Position numbers and translations under genes: made by a program
Notes under the pieces: model-generated
Told to the model about the DNA's origin: nothing
The model's input: only the letters and a program-made list of their open reading frames with translations
Database searches by the model: none
Source: Amycolatopsis orientalis DSM 43388
Lineage (GTDB): Bacteria > Actinomycetota > Actinomycetes > Mycobacteriales > Pseudonocardiaceae
Reading direction: 5' to 3'
DNA length: 64,000 nucleotides
Assembly: GCF_000411975.1 (NCBI RefSeq)
Contig: NZ_ASXG01000169.1
Location: 1 to 64,000, forward strand
Part shown: piece after piece, positions 15,971-25,232 of the stretch
Layout of the letters: each line of letters opens with the position of its first letter
Numbering within the stretch: position 1 is the first letter of the stretch

Positions 15971-17371
15971 TCACTTGAGGTTGAGGTGGCGCAGCGTCGA
16001 GTAGAGGTCCATCACGCCGAGGGCGAGCGGCAACACCACGGCGATGCAGATCGCCTCGATGATTTCCACGGTGCGCCGCAGCGGCGGCGAGAACCGCTGG
16101 TCCGGGAAGACCACGCCGACCACGAGGGCGGCCGCGGCGATCAGGATCAGCGCGCCGAAGACGTACAGCAGCCGCTGCTCCGCGGTGGCGGAGAAGAACA
16201 GCCAGCCGAGCAGGATGCCCGCCGCGGCGACCATGCCGGTGGTGAGCAGCGCGATCGCCTGCGCGCCGTTGGCGTAGGCCCGGGCGCGCAGCAGCAGGAC
16301 CAGCGTGGCGATGACGCCGAGGATGATGCCGAAGGCGTTCGGCGCGGTGGCCGCGAGGATCGCCGCGACGGCCGTGGTTGCGCCGCAGCCGATCATCAGG
16401 CCGGTCATGTAGTCGTGCGCGACCGCGGTGCGCTGCTCGATCGCCTGGTAGTCCGGGAAGCCGGAGTCTTCCTTCAGTTCCTCGGCGGTGCTCGGCACGT
16501 ACGGCAGCGGGAGCTTGGCGAGCCAGATGGTGGCGCGCGGCAGGAAGGAGATGCAGCCCAGCGCGACGGCGACCGTGCCCGCCGCGACCGACGCGGTGTC
16601 CGCGCTGGTCACGAGCGTCGCGACGAGGAAGGCGAGCGCGCCGAACACGCCCGCGGTGGCGGTCGCGATGAACACCCGGATGCCTGCGCCGACCACGAGG
16701 ATGCAGACCGCCGAGACAATCAGCACCAGCACCGCGCCGAGCAGCAGGTTCGCCCGCACCGACAGTCCGGGCACGATGTAGAACCCGCTCACGAACGCCA
16801 GCGGGAGGCCGCCCGCGGAGGCGATCAGCACGCCGGTGGCCTCGGCCTGGTAGGCCTTGGCGAGCGTGGCTCCGACCGCGACGCAGGCGATCGCGCCGAG
16901 GCCGCCGGCGATCGCCGGGCCGAGCGCGGAGCCGCCGTAGAGGGAACCGCTGAAGAACAGGGCCAGCGCGGAGAAGAACAGGGCGAGCCCGCCCGCGGCG
17001 TGGCCGAACCGGCGCGCGGTTTCCTTCGTCCATGGGCGGAAGGTGTCCGGGTCGGCCTCCGCGATGGCGTCGACCACGTCGTCGTACATCGGCGGCGGCG
17101 GGTTCTCGTTCCGCTTGCGCAGCTGCAGCAGCTCGCCGTCGACCACGCCGAGGGACGCGAGCGTCCGGCTCGGGTCGAGCGGGGCGTCGCCGAGCTTGGC
17201 CAGCGCCCACCCGCCGTGCCGGGCCCCGCCGTCCGGAGTGACCTCCTTGGCCATCTCCAGAAGCATGGGCAGCAGGTCGGCGACCGCCACGTCGGCCGGA
17301 AGCGCGACGTCGATGCGCGTCGTCGGTGCGACCACCGTGACCCTGCTGAATACCGTCGTGCCCGTTGCCAC
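15971..17371 (-). CDS. eccD: Type VII secretion membrane channel protein EccD
   Basis: 466 aa. The N-terminal ubiquitin-like domain (about 1-90, VAPTTRIDVALPADVAVADL, then LASLGVVDGELLQLRKRNE) packs against the EccC ATPase in known ESX structures. About eleven hydrophobic helices follow from residue 120 to 460, starting GGLALFFSALALFFSGSLYG. Starts ATG 17371 (ATGTTV) at the divergent promoter region shared with eccC; mycP follows by overlap. Length is standard for the family. Confidence 0.92.
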   Translation of the reverse strand: MATGTTVFSRVTVVAPTTRIDVALPADVAVADLLPMLLEMAKEVTPDGGARHGGWALAKLGDAPLDPSRTLASLGVVDGELLQLRKRNENPPPPMYDDVVDAIAEADPDTFRPWTKETARRFGHAAGGLALFFSALALFFSGSLYGGSALGPAIAGGLGAIACVAVGATLAKAYQAEATGVLIASAGGLPLAFVSGFYIVPGLSVRANLLLGAVLVLIVSAVCILVVGAGIRVFIATATAGVFGALAFLVATLVTSADTASVAAGTVAVALGCISFLPRATIWLAKLPLPYVPSTAEELKEDSGFPDYQAIEQRTAVAHDYMTGLMIGCGATTAVAAILAATAPNAFGIILGVIATLVLLLRARAYANGAQAIALLTTGMVAAAGILLGWLFFSATAEQRLLYVFGALILIAAAALVVGVVFPDQRFSPPLRRTVEIIEAICIAVVLPLALGVMDLYSTLRHLNLK

Positions 17372-17374
17372 TAG

Positions 17375-17695
17375 ATCCCCCGCTCTGAAGAGTCAGCTCC
17401 CGGGGAACTTATACCGAACCTGGTGACAGGTTTCAGCGCGTCTCCGCAAATCGTCGGCGAAAGTACCCGTCCAGGCCGGGTTGGGCCAGTTCGACCAGCG
17501 GGTTCGTCCGGCTGGTCCGATAACTGTCGGTGGCGGTCCTTACACTCGGGCGCACTGGGAGGACGGGTCCGGCGGGGGCCCGGCGAGGGGAGTGAGATGC
17601 CGATCCTGGAGTTGGCCGGATTTCCGGGGCGACGTTCGATAGGTTGTCCCGCGCACCCGGGTGCAGGCGTCGAGCAGGAATAGAGGGGTCCTTCG
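17375..17695. promoter_or_regulatory. Divergent promoter region between eccD-mycP and eccC
   Basis: 321 nt without a supported gene. It contains a dyad AACCTG-GTGA-CAGGTT at 17417-17432, a candidate operator close to the eccD start, a TANNNT box TAGGTT at 17640-17645 upstream of eccC, and the eccC SD (AGAGGGG). ORFs reading across it lack start signals. Confidence 0.45.
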
Positions 17696-20600
17696 ATGAG
17701 CACGCTGCAGTTCAAGAAGTCGCCGCGGCTGGCCGCGCCGCGCCCGCCCGGCGGCGAGGTGCACCTCGAGCCGCCGCCCGAGGTGCCCCGCACGATCCCG
17801 GGAAACATCGTCGCCAAGGCGATTCCGGGCGTGATGATCTTCGCGTCGCTCGGGATGATGGTCTTCATGTTCACGGCGGGTGGGAAAAACCCGACCACGA
17901 TCATGATGAGCGGCATGATGCTGATGGGCACCGTCGGCATGCTCGCCGGTGGCGGCGGCAAGGGCGGTGGCCAGAAGAAGGCCGAGATGGACGAGGACCG
18001 CAAGGACTACCTGCGGTATCTCGGCCAGATGCGCGATCGCGCCCGCGAGGCGATGGTCGACCAGCGCGCTGCTTTGGAGTGGGTGCACCCGGATCCGCAG
18101 TCGTTGTGGTCGTTGGCGGCGAGCCGCCGGATGTGGGAGCGGCGGCAGAACGACCAGGACTTCCTGCACCTGCGGGTCGGCCGCAGCTCGCACCGCTTGG
18201 CCACCCGGCTGGTCCCGCCCCAGACCGGCCCGGTGGACGAGCTGGAGCCGATCGCCACGTTGGCGCTGCGCCGGTTCGTGCGCGCGCATTCGATCGTGCC
18301 GGACCTGCCGACGCAGATCACGCTGCGCGGGTTCGCGGCGGTCAGCATGCAGGGCGAGCGCGGCCTGACTCGTGCGCTGACCCGCGCGATGCTGGCTCAG
18401 CTGGTCACGTTCCACAGCCCGGACGACGTGATGATCGCGGTGGCGACCGCGGGCCGGGCGAAGCAGGAGTGGGAGTGGGCGAAGTGGCTCCCGCACGCCC
18501 AGCACCCCACGCTGTCGGACGGCATCGGGCAGCTGCGGATGATGGCGGGCTCGCTCAAGCAGGTCGAGGACTGGCTGGACGAGGAGCTGCGCGACCGGCA
18601 GCGGTTCTCCCGCAACGCGACGCCGGCTCCGGACCAGCCGCACATCGTGATCGTGATCGACGACGCGGAGGTGACCCGCGAGGAGCAGATCATCCTCGAG
18701 GAGGGCCTGGTCGGGGTCACGCTGATCGATCTTTCCGACTCGATCGGCAACCTCGCCGCCCGCCGCGGCCTGCGGCTCGTGGTGGAAGAGGAGCGGCTGG
18801 GCGCGCGCAGCGCGGGCGGGGTCGAGTGGTTCGGGCGTCCGGACCGGCTCAGCGTGGTCGAGGTCGAGGCGCTGGCCCGGCTGATCGCGCCGTACCGCGT
18901 CGGCGGGGGCGGCGGCCAGGACGTCAGCGAGGAAGAGCCGCTGCTGTCCAACCCGTCGCTGCTGGAGCTGCTCGGGATTCCGGGCGACCCGATGACGTTC
19001 GACGTGCAGCAGGCGTGGCGGCCGCGGCCGATCCGCGACCGCTACCGGGTCCCGTTCGGGGTCGGCGAGTACGGCCAGCCGGTGGAGCTCGACATCAAGG
19101 AGGCCGCGGCCGAGGGGATGGGCCCGCACGGGCTGTGCATCGGCGCGACCGGTTCCGGCAAGTCGGAGTTCCTCCGGACGCTGGTGCTGGGGATGCTGGC
19201 GACGCACTCGTCGAGCACGCTGAACTTCGTCCTGGTCGACTTCAAGGGCGGTGCGACGTTCCTGGGGCTGGACAAGGCCCCGCACGTGTCGGCGGTGATC
19301 ACCAACCTCGCGGACGAGGTCACGCTGGTCGACCGGATGAAGGACGCGCTGGCCGGGGAGATGAACCGCCGCCAGGAAGCGCTGAAGAACGGCGGCAACT
19401 TCAAGAACGTGTGGGAGTACGAGAAGGCGCGGGAGAACGGCGCCGACCTCGACCCGCTGCCGGCGCTGTTCATCGTGTGTGACGAGTTCTCCGAGCTGCT
19501 GGCGGCGAAGCCGGACTTCATCGACCTGTTCGTCGCGATCGGCCGGCTGGGCCGGTCGCTGCAGATGCACATGCTGCTCGCGTCGCAGCGGCTGGAAGAG
19601 GGCAAGCTGCGCGGTCTGGACTCGCACCTGTCCTACCGGATCGGCCTGAAGACGTTCTCCGCGGCGGAGTCGCGGGCGGCGATCGGCGTGCCGGACGCGT
19701 TCGAGCTGCCGTCGGTGCCCGGCGGCGGGTACCTGAAGTACGACACCTCGACCCTGGTGCGGTTCAAGGCGTCCTACGTGTCAGGCCCGTACCGGCCGGC
19801 GGGGATCAAGGCGGCGGGTCCGGCCGCGACGGTGGTGCGCGCGGACAAGCGGCCGCAGCTGTTCGTGCCGGACTTCGTGGAGCTGCCCAAGGAGCCCGAG
19901 CCGGAGCCGGTGGTCGAGGAAGAGGCTCCCAAGCAGCAGGAGTCGGAGGAGGCGGTCGAGCCCAGCGAGCTGGACGTGATCGTCAGCCGCCTGGTCGGGC
20001 AGGGCCCGCCGGCGCACGAGGTGTGGCTGCCGCCGCTGAACGAGCCGAACTCGCTCGACACGATGCTGCCGAACCTCAACCCCACCGACGACCGCGGGCT
20101 GTCCCCGGTCGGGTTCTTCGGCAACGGCAGGCTGCAGGTGCCGCTGGGCATCGTGGACCGGCCGTACGAGCAGCGGCGCGACCTGCTGTGGGCGGACTTC
20201 TCCGGCGCGCAGGGCCACGGCGTGATCGCGGGCGGGCCGCAGTCGGGCAAGTCGACCATGCTGCGGACGCTGATCATGTCGATGGCGCTCACCCACACGC
20301 CCGAGGAAGCGCAGTTCTACTGCCTCGACCTCGGCGGCGGCACCCTCGCCGGTCTCGCCGACCTCCCGCACGTGGGCGGGGTCGCGGTGGCCCGGCGCGA
20401 GCCGGACAAGGCGCGGCGGATCGTGGCCGAGCTGACCACGCTGCTGACCGAGCGCGAAGGCCGGTTCGGGGCACTGGGCGTGGACTCGATGACGGAGTTC
20501 CGCAACCGCAAGCGGCGCGGCGAGATCACGCCGGAGCAGGACCCGTTCGGCGACGCGTTCCTGATCGTGGACAACTGGCGGGCGCTGCGCGACGACTTCG

Positions 20601-21709
20601 AGGAGCTGGAGACGTCGATCACGCGGCTGGCCACCCAGGGTCTGGCCTACGGCGTGCACGTGATCATCTCGGCCAACCGGTGGGCCGACCTGCGGCCGGC
20701 GATCAAGGACATGCTCGGCACGCGGTTCGAGCTGCGCCTGGGCGACCCGACGGAGTCCGAAATGGACCGCCGGATCGCGGTCAACGTCCCGGCCGGGCGG
20801 CCGGGACGCGGCCTGACCCGCGACAAGCTGCACCTGCTGACCGGACTGCCGCGGATCGACGGGTCGAGCGATCCGGACACGGTCGCGGCGGGCGTCGCGG
20901 ACGCGGTCGCGAAGATCCGCGGGGCGTGGCGCGGCCGGGTGGCCCCGCAGGTGCGCCTGCTGCCGGAGATGATCACCTACGAAGAGGTCCTGCAGCTGGA
21001 CCAGAAGCGGGATTCGAAGCTCATCCCGATCGGCGTCAACGAGGAAGACCTCCAGCCGATCTACCTGGACTTCGACGCGGACCCGCACTTCTTCGCGTTC
21101 GCCGACGGCGAGTCCGGCAAGACGAACCTGCTGCGGCAGATCGCGCGCGGCATCGCCGAGCGGTACACGCCGCAGGAAGCGGTGATCCTGCTGGTCGACT
21201 ACCGGCGCACGATGCTCGGGTTCCTCGAGGGCGATTCGCTGCTCGGCTATGCCGTGTCCTCGGCGCAGCTGGACAGCATGGTCCAGGACGTGCACGGGTC
21301 GATGACGCGGCGGCTGCCGGGTCCGGACGTCACCCAGGAGCAGCTCAAGACCCGGTCCTGGTGGACCGGTCCGGAGCTGTTCGTCCTGGTCGACGACTAC
21401 GACCTGGTCGCGACCCAGTCCACCAACCCGCTCAAGCCGCTGTCGGAGTTCCTCGCCCAGGCCAAGGACGTCGGCCTGCACCTGGTCGTGGTCCGGCGCA
21501 CCGGTGGCGCGTCGCGGGCGGCCTACGACCCGGTCATCGGCAAGCTCAAGGAACTCGCCGCACCGGGCATGGTGATGAACGGTTCCCGCGACGAGGGCGC
21601 GCTGATCGGCAACATCCGGCCCAGCGCCATGCCGCCGGGCCGGGGCAACATGCTCAGCCGCAAGAACGGCAAGCAGCTCGTGCAGGTGTCGTGGATCCAG
21701 CCCGACTGA
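17696..21709 (+). CDS. eccC: Type VII secretion FtsK/SpoIIIE-type ATPase EccC
   Basis: Motor of the secretion system, unsplit at 1337 aa (fused EccCa+EccCb). Two membrane helices lie at about 40-85, followed by a linker (DUF domain) and three ATPase domains with P-loops GATGSGKSEF (near 484), GGPQSGKSTM (near 845) and DGESGKTNLL (near 1137). The first has Walker B IVCDEFSELL. An acidic, Pro-rich linker (EPEPEPVVEEEAPKQQESEE) separates domains 1 and 2. ATG 17696 after AGAGGGG. The third domain normally binds substrate signal peptides of EsxB-type proteins, here likely those encoded at 24390-25069. Confidence 0.95.
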   Translation: MSTLQFKKSPRLAAPRPPGGEVHLEPPPEVPRTIPGNIVAKAIPGVMIFASLGMMVFMFTAGGKNPTTIMMSGMMLMGTVGMLAGGGGKGGGQKKAEMDEDRKDYLRYLGQMRDRAREAMVDQRAALEWVHPDPQSLWSLAASRRMWERRQNDQDFLHLRVGRSSHRLATRLVPPQTGPVDELEPIATLALRRFVRAHSIVPDLPTQITLRGFAAVSMQGERGLTRALTRAMLAQLVTFHSPDDVMIAVATAGRAKQEWEWAKWLPHAQHPTLSDGIGQLRMMAGSLKQVEDWLDEELRDRQRFSRNATPAPDQPHIVIVIDDAEVTREEQIILEEGLVGVTLIDLSDSIGNLAARRGLRLVVEEERLGARSAGGVEWFGRPDRLSVVEVEALARLIAPYRVGGGGGQDVSEEEPLLSNPSLLELLGIPGDPMTFDVQQAWRPRPIRDRYRVPFGVGEYGQPVELDIKEAAAEGMGPHGLCIGATGSGKSEFLRTLVLGMLATHSSSTLNFVLVDFKGGATFLGLDKAPHVSAVITNLADEVTLVDRMKDALAGEMNRRQEALKNGGNFKNVWEYEKARENGADLDPLPALFIVCDEFSELLAAKPDFIDLFVAIGRLGRSLQMHMLLASQRLEEGKLRGLDSHLSYRIGLKTFSAAESRAAIGVPDAFELPSVPGGGYLKYDTSTLVRFKASYVSGPYRPAGIKAAGPAATVVRADKRPQLFVPDFVELPKEPEPEPVVEEEAPKQQESEEAVEPSELDVIVSRLVGQGPPAHEVWLPPLNEPNSLDTMLPNLNPTDDRGLSPVGFFGNGRLQVPLGIVDRPYEQRRDLLWADFSGAQGHGVIAGGPQSGKSTMLRTLIMSMALTHTPEEAQFYCLDLGGGTLAGLADLPHVGGVAVARREPDKARRIVAELTTLLTEREGRFGALGVDSMTEFRNRKRRGEITPEQDPFGDAFLIVDNWRALRDDFEELETSITRLATQGLAYGVHVIISANRWADLRPAIKDMLGTRFELRLGDPTESEMDRRIAVNVPAGRPGRGLTRDKLHLLTGLPRIDGSSDPDTVAAGVADAVAKIRGAWRGRVAPQVRLLPEMITYEEVLQLDQKRDSKLIPIGVNEEDLQPIYLDFDADPHFFAFADGESGKTNLLRQIARGIAERYTPQEAVILLVDYRRTMLGFLEGDSLLGYAVSSAQLDSMVQDVHGSMTRRLPGPDVTQEQLKTRSWWTGPELFVLVDDYDLVATQSTNPLKPLSEFLAQAKDVGLHLVVVRRTGGASRAAYDPVIGKLKELAAPGMVMNGSRDEGALIGNIRPSAMPPGRGNMLSRKNGKQLVQVSWIQPD

Positions 21710-21749
21710 CCGACCGGGGAGCCGTCGCGGCTGACGGAAGGGGTGCCCG

Positions 21750-23774
21750 GTGACGGTGCGGGTCGCGGTCGATTTCGGGACCTCGAGCACCTGCGTCGTC
21801 GTGTCGGTCAACGGCCGCGAGCCGCAGGTCGTGGTGATCGACGGGCAGCCGCTGATGTCTTCGGCGGTGTACGCGGCGTCCGACGGCACCCTGTTCGTCG
21901 GCCAGGAGGCCGAACGGCAGGCGGCCGTCGACCCGTCGCGGTACGAGCCGAATCCGAAGCGGCGGATCGACGAGGGCGATCTGCTGCTCGGCGATTCGGT
22001 GCTGCGGGTCATCGACGTCGTCCACGCGGTGCTGGAGCGGGCGGTCGCCGAGGCCCGCCGGGTCGCCGGCGACGTCGAGGTGGACCTGCTGGTGCTCACC
22101 CATCCGGCGGACTGGGGCGCGATCCGCACCCGGCTGCTGCGCCAGGCGGCGGGACGGCTGGCGCGCGAGGTGGCGCTGGTGCCGGAGCCGGTGGCCGCGG
22201 CGGTGTACCACGCGGCCACCTTCGCCCCGGAGGCCTCGCCGGGCGGACGGACGGTCGAGTTCTCCGGCCGTCCGGGCGACGCGCTGGCGGTGCTCGACCT
22301 CGGCGGTGGCACGGTCGACGTCAGTGTCGTCCAGCGGTCGCCGGAGGCCGCGCGCGCGGCGCGGGTGCCGGGTGCGCCGCCGCAGCGGGGCGGGTTCCAG
22401 GTGCTGGCCACGCGCGGCGACCCGAGCTTCGGCGGGGCGGACATCGACCAGGCGTTGCTGGAGCACGTCGGGTCGCTGGTGTCCGGCACGGATCCGCAGG
22501 CGTGGCAGCAGCTGGTCGAGGGCCGCGAGCTGGCCGAGCGCCGGCGACGCCGGGTGCTGCGTCAGGACGTGCGCGGCGCGAAAGAGACGCTGTCGCGGCA
22601 TACGTACACGGATGTGCCGCTGCCGCCGCCGTTCGCGGACGCGCACGTGACCCGAGCGGACCTGGAACGGCTGATCGGGCCCCAGCTCGGCCGGGTGGTG
22701 GAGCTGACCAGTGCCGCGATCGCCGATTCGGGCCTGCGTCCGAAGCAGCTCGCGGCGATTTTCCTGGTCGGCGGTTCGAGCCGGATCCCGATGATCTCCC
22801 GGCTGGTGCACGAGCGCACCGGCGTAGTGCCGACGAGCTTGGACCAGCCGGAGACCGTCGTGGCACGCGGCGCGCTCCGCGCGGTGCTGCTGGAACCCGA
22901 CCGCGCCGGCGTGCTGCCTGGTTCGTCGATCCCAGGGCAAGCCGAGCATCGCACCGAGATCGTCCGCGGGGACGCTCCGATCCGGCGCGGCCCGGCACCG
23001 GTGCCGAACGCTGTGAACACGCCGCCGCGGAACGCTCCGATGCCGCCGCGCGGGTTTTCGTCCGCCGATCCGGCCCGGGGGCCGCACAGCGCGCCGTTCG
23101 GTGCGGTGGCACCCGCCGGCCCGAGTCCACTGCGGACTGGACCGGGCAACAACGCCTTGGGGCAGAACGGTTCCGGGAACGGAGCGTTCGCCGTTTCGAG
23201 CGCGGACTCACCGGGCGCCGCGGGCGGTAAGGCGAAGAAGCGCCGTCGGCTGTGGTTGATCACCGCCGCGGTGGCGGTCGTGGCACTGGTCGCGGGCGGA
23301 GTCGTCTACTTCGTCCGCAGCGGGGACAACTCGGAGCAGGGCCGCTCGTTCTCGCAATACGACTTCAGCCTCGTCGCGCCGAGCGACTGGATCCAGACCA
23401 CCGACGAGGTCGCGGACCGGCAGGTCATCCTGCACCCGCAGGACGCGGCCAACGGCAACGATCTCGTGCTCGCGCAGGAGTTCGTGATGGACTACGACGC
23501 GACGGCCGACCGGCAGAAACTCGTCGAAGCTCTGCGGTCCGGGGTCAGCGGGAACGCGAACTACACTGCGTTCCGCCCCGATCTGACTTACGGTGGCCGG
23601 AACGTGATCGGCTATGTCGAGAGCAAACCGGAACGGATTACCGTCCGCTGGTATGTGCTAGTGCAAGGGCGGATCCGGGTGCACGTCGGCTGCCAGTACC
23701 AAACTCCCGCGGTACAGCAGCGCGTCGACGCCGCGTGCGAGCAAGTGGTGCGCACGCTGAAGATCACCAGCTGA
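21750..23774 (+). CDS. Hsp70-fold type VII secretion-associated membrane protein (Rv3446c-like)
   Basis: 674 aa. The N-terminal 390 residues are a DnaK-type actin-fold ATPase (VAVDFGTSSTCVVV, then LDLGGGTVDVSVVQR, then FLVGGSSRIPMISRL). A disordered Pro-rich linker follows (about 395-490), then a membrane helix after KKRRR (about 500-520) and an extracellular domain ending KITS that resembles the type VII-associated Rv3446c-family C-terminus. No Hsp70 substrate-binding domain is present. It follows eccC and precedes the Esx pair, the same place as Rv3446c in ESX-4, which supports a chaperone-like or sensor role in that system. GTG 21750, SD GAAGGGG. Confidence 0.85.
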   Translation: MTVRVAVDFGTSSTCVVVSVNGREPQVVVIDGQPLMSSAVYAASDGTLFVGQEAERQAAVDPSRYEPNPKRRIDEGDLLLGDSVLRVIDVVHAVLERAVAEARRVAGDVEVDLLVLTHPADWGAIRTRLLRQAAGRLAREVALVPEPVAAAVYHAATFAPEASPGGRTVEFSGRPGDALAVLDLGGGTVDVSVVQRSPEAARAARVPGAPPQRGGFQVLATRGDPSFGGADIDQALLEHVGSLVSGTDPQAWQQLVEGRELAERRRRRVLRQDVRGAKETLSRHTYTDVPLPPPFADAHVTRADLERLIGPQLGRVVELTSAAIADSGLRPKQLAAIFLVGGSSRIPMISRLVHERTGVVPTSLDQPETVVARGALRAVLLEPDRAGVLPGSSIPGQAEHRTEIVRGDAPIRRGPAPVPNAVNTPPRNAPMPPRGFSSADPARGPHSAPFGAVAPAGPSPLRTGPGNNALGQNGSGNGAFAVSSADSPGAAGGKAKKRRRLWLITAAVAVVALVAGGVVYFVRSGDNSEQGRSFSQYDFSLVAPSDWIQTTDEVADRQVILHPQDAANGNDLVLAQEFVMDYDATADRQKLVEALRSGVSGNANYTAFRPDLTYGGRNVIGYVESKPERITVRWYVLVQGRIRVHVGCQYQTPAVQQRVDAACEQVVRTLKITS

Positions 23775-23788
23775 AGGAGCGAGCGCCT

Positions 23789-24148
23789 GTGCCGTCCGAA
23801 CCGGAATCCGCGCCGGCGGCCTTCACCCGAGCGGGACAGGACGCCGTCACCTTCTCGCGCCGCGTCGCGAGCACCGCGCTGGCGCGCAGCGAACGGCACC
23901 GCGGCGAAAACCGGGAACTGCTGAAGGAGTTCGGCAGGCGGCGGCTTTCCGGTGCCGCGGAACCCGCGCCGTCCGCGTTGCGCGGGGCCGCCCGCCGGTT
24001 CCGCGCGGCCCGCGGATTGCCGATGCCCGCCGAGCCCGTCGCCCTCGAGCCGGTTCCCGTTCGACCCAAGATTTCGCCCGAAGAGACCCGGACGAGTGAA
24101 GAGGACGAGGACTTTTCGCAGTCGCGAATCATGAGCCGGGACTCCTGA
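23789..24148 (+). CDS. Small charged protein of unknown function in the ESX operon
   Basis: 119 aa, no recognised family and no signal or membrane segment. Basic N-terminal two thirds (FSRRVASTALARSERHRGEN, RRRLSGAA) and an acidic end (EETRTSEEDEDFSQSRIM). GTG 23789 with AAGGAG upstream, only 14 nt after the Hsp70-like gene, so co-transcribed. It may be a cytosolic adaptor for Esx substrates; nothing in the sequence proves it. Confidence 0.7.
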   Translation: MPSEPESAPAAFTRAGQDAVTFSRRVASTALARSERHRGENRELLKEFGRRRLSGAAEPAPSALRGAARRFRAARGLPMPAEPVALEPVPVRPKISPEETRTSEEDEDFSQSRIMSRDS

Positions 24149-24389
24149 AACTTTCCGGGAACCGGCTGTGCGTGTGCTAACCACGCTGGTGGACAAGGTT
24201 TTTTCGCGCTCGCCCGGAAGCCGTTCACCCGGCCGTTGCCGTCCGGTTCCCTTGGCCCGCGTTCACGCAAGCAACTACTTGCGAAGAAGTCGCGACAAGT
24301 GTGAACCGAACTGGCAATGTCTTCGTCGTAGGTGCAGTGCCGGAAACACCAGCCGGTGCGCACAACCACTGACGAAGGGGGTAGCTCCC

Positions 24390-24713
24390 ATGGCTGCTGG
24401 CGGTTTCACTGGGGATCCGAAGGAATTCACCGCGGCGGAGGGGCGCGTCGTCGACGCGACCAGCCGGATGAACAAGAACCTGAGCGACCTGCGCTCCAAC
24501 ATCGAGGCGACCCGCGCGGGCTGGGAAGGCGACGCGCAGCGTGCCTTCGACAACGTCATGCGCCGCTTCGACGACGCCGGTCGCGGCCTGAACGACGCGC
24601 TGCACCGCATCGGTGAGCTGCTCCAGGAAGCGGGTTCCACCTACGCCAAGAGCGAGGCTGCGCAGCACGAGCACATCAACTCGCTCAACAAGGGCTTCGG
24701 CGTTCTCGGCTGA
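24390..24713 (+). CDS. WXG100 family protein, EsxU position
   Basis: 107-aa helical hairpin protein with the turn motif GWEGDAQRAF near residue 48. Starts AAGGFTGDPKEFTAAEGRVV, with a YAKSEAAQHEHINSLNKG tail that includes a Y-x3-E-like secretion signal (YAKSE). ATG 24390. It pairs with the next gene and corresponds by position to esxU (Rv3445c) of ESX-4. The 241-nt gap upstream probably has its own promoter. Confidence 0.88.
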   Translation: MAAGGFTGDPKEFTAAEGRVVDATSRMNKNLSDLRSNIEATRAGWEGDAQRAFDNVMRRFDDAGRGLNDALHRIGELLQEAGSTYAKSEAAQHEHINSLNKGFGVLG

Positions 24714-24778
24714 TCCAGTTCTTTCCGTTCCAGATTCGCCTTCATTTCTTCCATTCTTTCTTCTGACAGGAGTTCGAC

Positions 24779-25069
24779 ATGCCTGACGGCCGCATTGTTG
24801 TTGATCCGGGTACCATCCACCGCGCCGCGGAGGACTGCACCTCCACCGGTGGCGAGCTGAAGACGCTCTTCGACAACCTGAAGAGCGACCTCAACCCGCT
24901 GACCCACAGCTGGACCGGTGAAGCGAAGGACCAGTACATCCAGGCCCAGAACGAGTGGGACCAGAAGTTCGAGGAGCTGACCCAGCTCCTCGCGCAGATC
25001 GCCGCCGTGCTGCCGCAGATCGCGGACGGCTACCAGGCGACGGACCGCTCGGTGCAGAACCTGTTCTGA
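24779..25069 (+). CDS. WXG100 family protein, EsxT position
   Basis: 96-aa second member of the pair, starting PDGRIVVDPGTIHRAAEDC, with W-x-G in HSWTGEAKDQY near residue 45 and a helical C-terminal half ending QATDRSVQNLF. ATG 24779 follows GACAGGAGTTCGAC. The 65-nt spacer before it is unusually pyrimidine-rich and low in G+C for this genome. Likely secreted as a heterodimer with the upstream protein through EccC. Confidence 0.88.
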   Translation: MPDGRIVVDPGTIHRAAEDCTSTGGELKTLFDNLKSDLNPLTHSWTGEAKDQYIQAQNEWDQKFEELTQLLAQIAAVLPQIADGYQATDRSVQNLF

Positions 25070-25085
25070 GCCAAGCTCCGAAACC

Positions 25086-25122
25086 ACGGCGGGCCGGGCA
25101 CCTTCGGGTGCCGGCCCGCCGT
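25086..25122 (+). terminator. Rho-independent-like terminator after the Esx pair
   Basis: A GC-rich stem (ACGGCGGGCCGG..CCGGCCCGCCGT) with a UUCG-type tetraloop at 25103-25106, followed by TTTTCGTTTTCAT. One of the few hairpins in the window with a real T-tract. Confidence 0.85.
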
Positions 25123-25139
25123 TTTCGTTTTCATGAGCG

Positions 25140-25205
25140 CTCGTCAGCGCGGAGCCCGGCAGAATATTCCGGCTCGCCGTAGTTCTCGCTCCGCACCCGA
25201 GTCCG
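25140..25205 (-). pseudogene. Remnant duplicating the 3' end of the DUF4333 gene
   Basis: Just past the stop of the gene at 25233, the - strand translates as VRSENYGEPEYSAG, close to that gene's own NENYGEPDV and DKPEYSVGAP segments; on the + strand, 25168-25200 resembles 25381-25413. It has no start codon or N-terminal part, so it looks like the scar of a collapsed tandem duplication. Confidence 0.45.
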
Positions 25206-25232
25206 CCGTTGAAAGGTGTTCTTGGCAGCTGG

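Noticed and set aside
17423..17683. 86-aa ORF upstream of eccC
   Set aside because: No SD, overlaps the divergent promoter region and a dyad, composition not gene-like.
17540..22489. Long - strand frames (695 and 902 aa) over eccC and the Hsp70-like gene
   Set aside because: Both lie opposite well-supported genes and have no family motifs or start signals.
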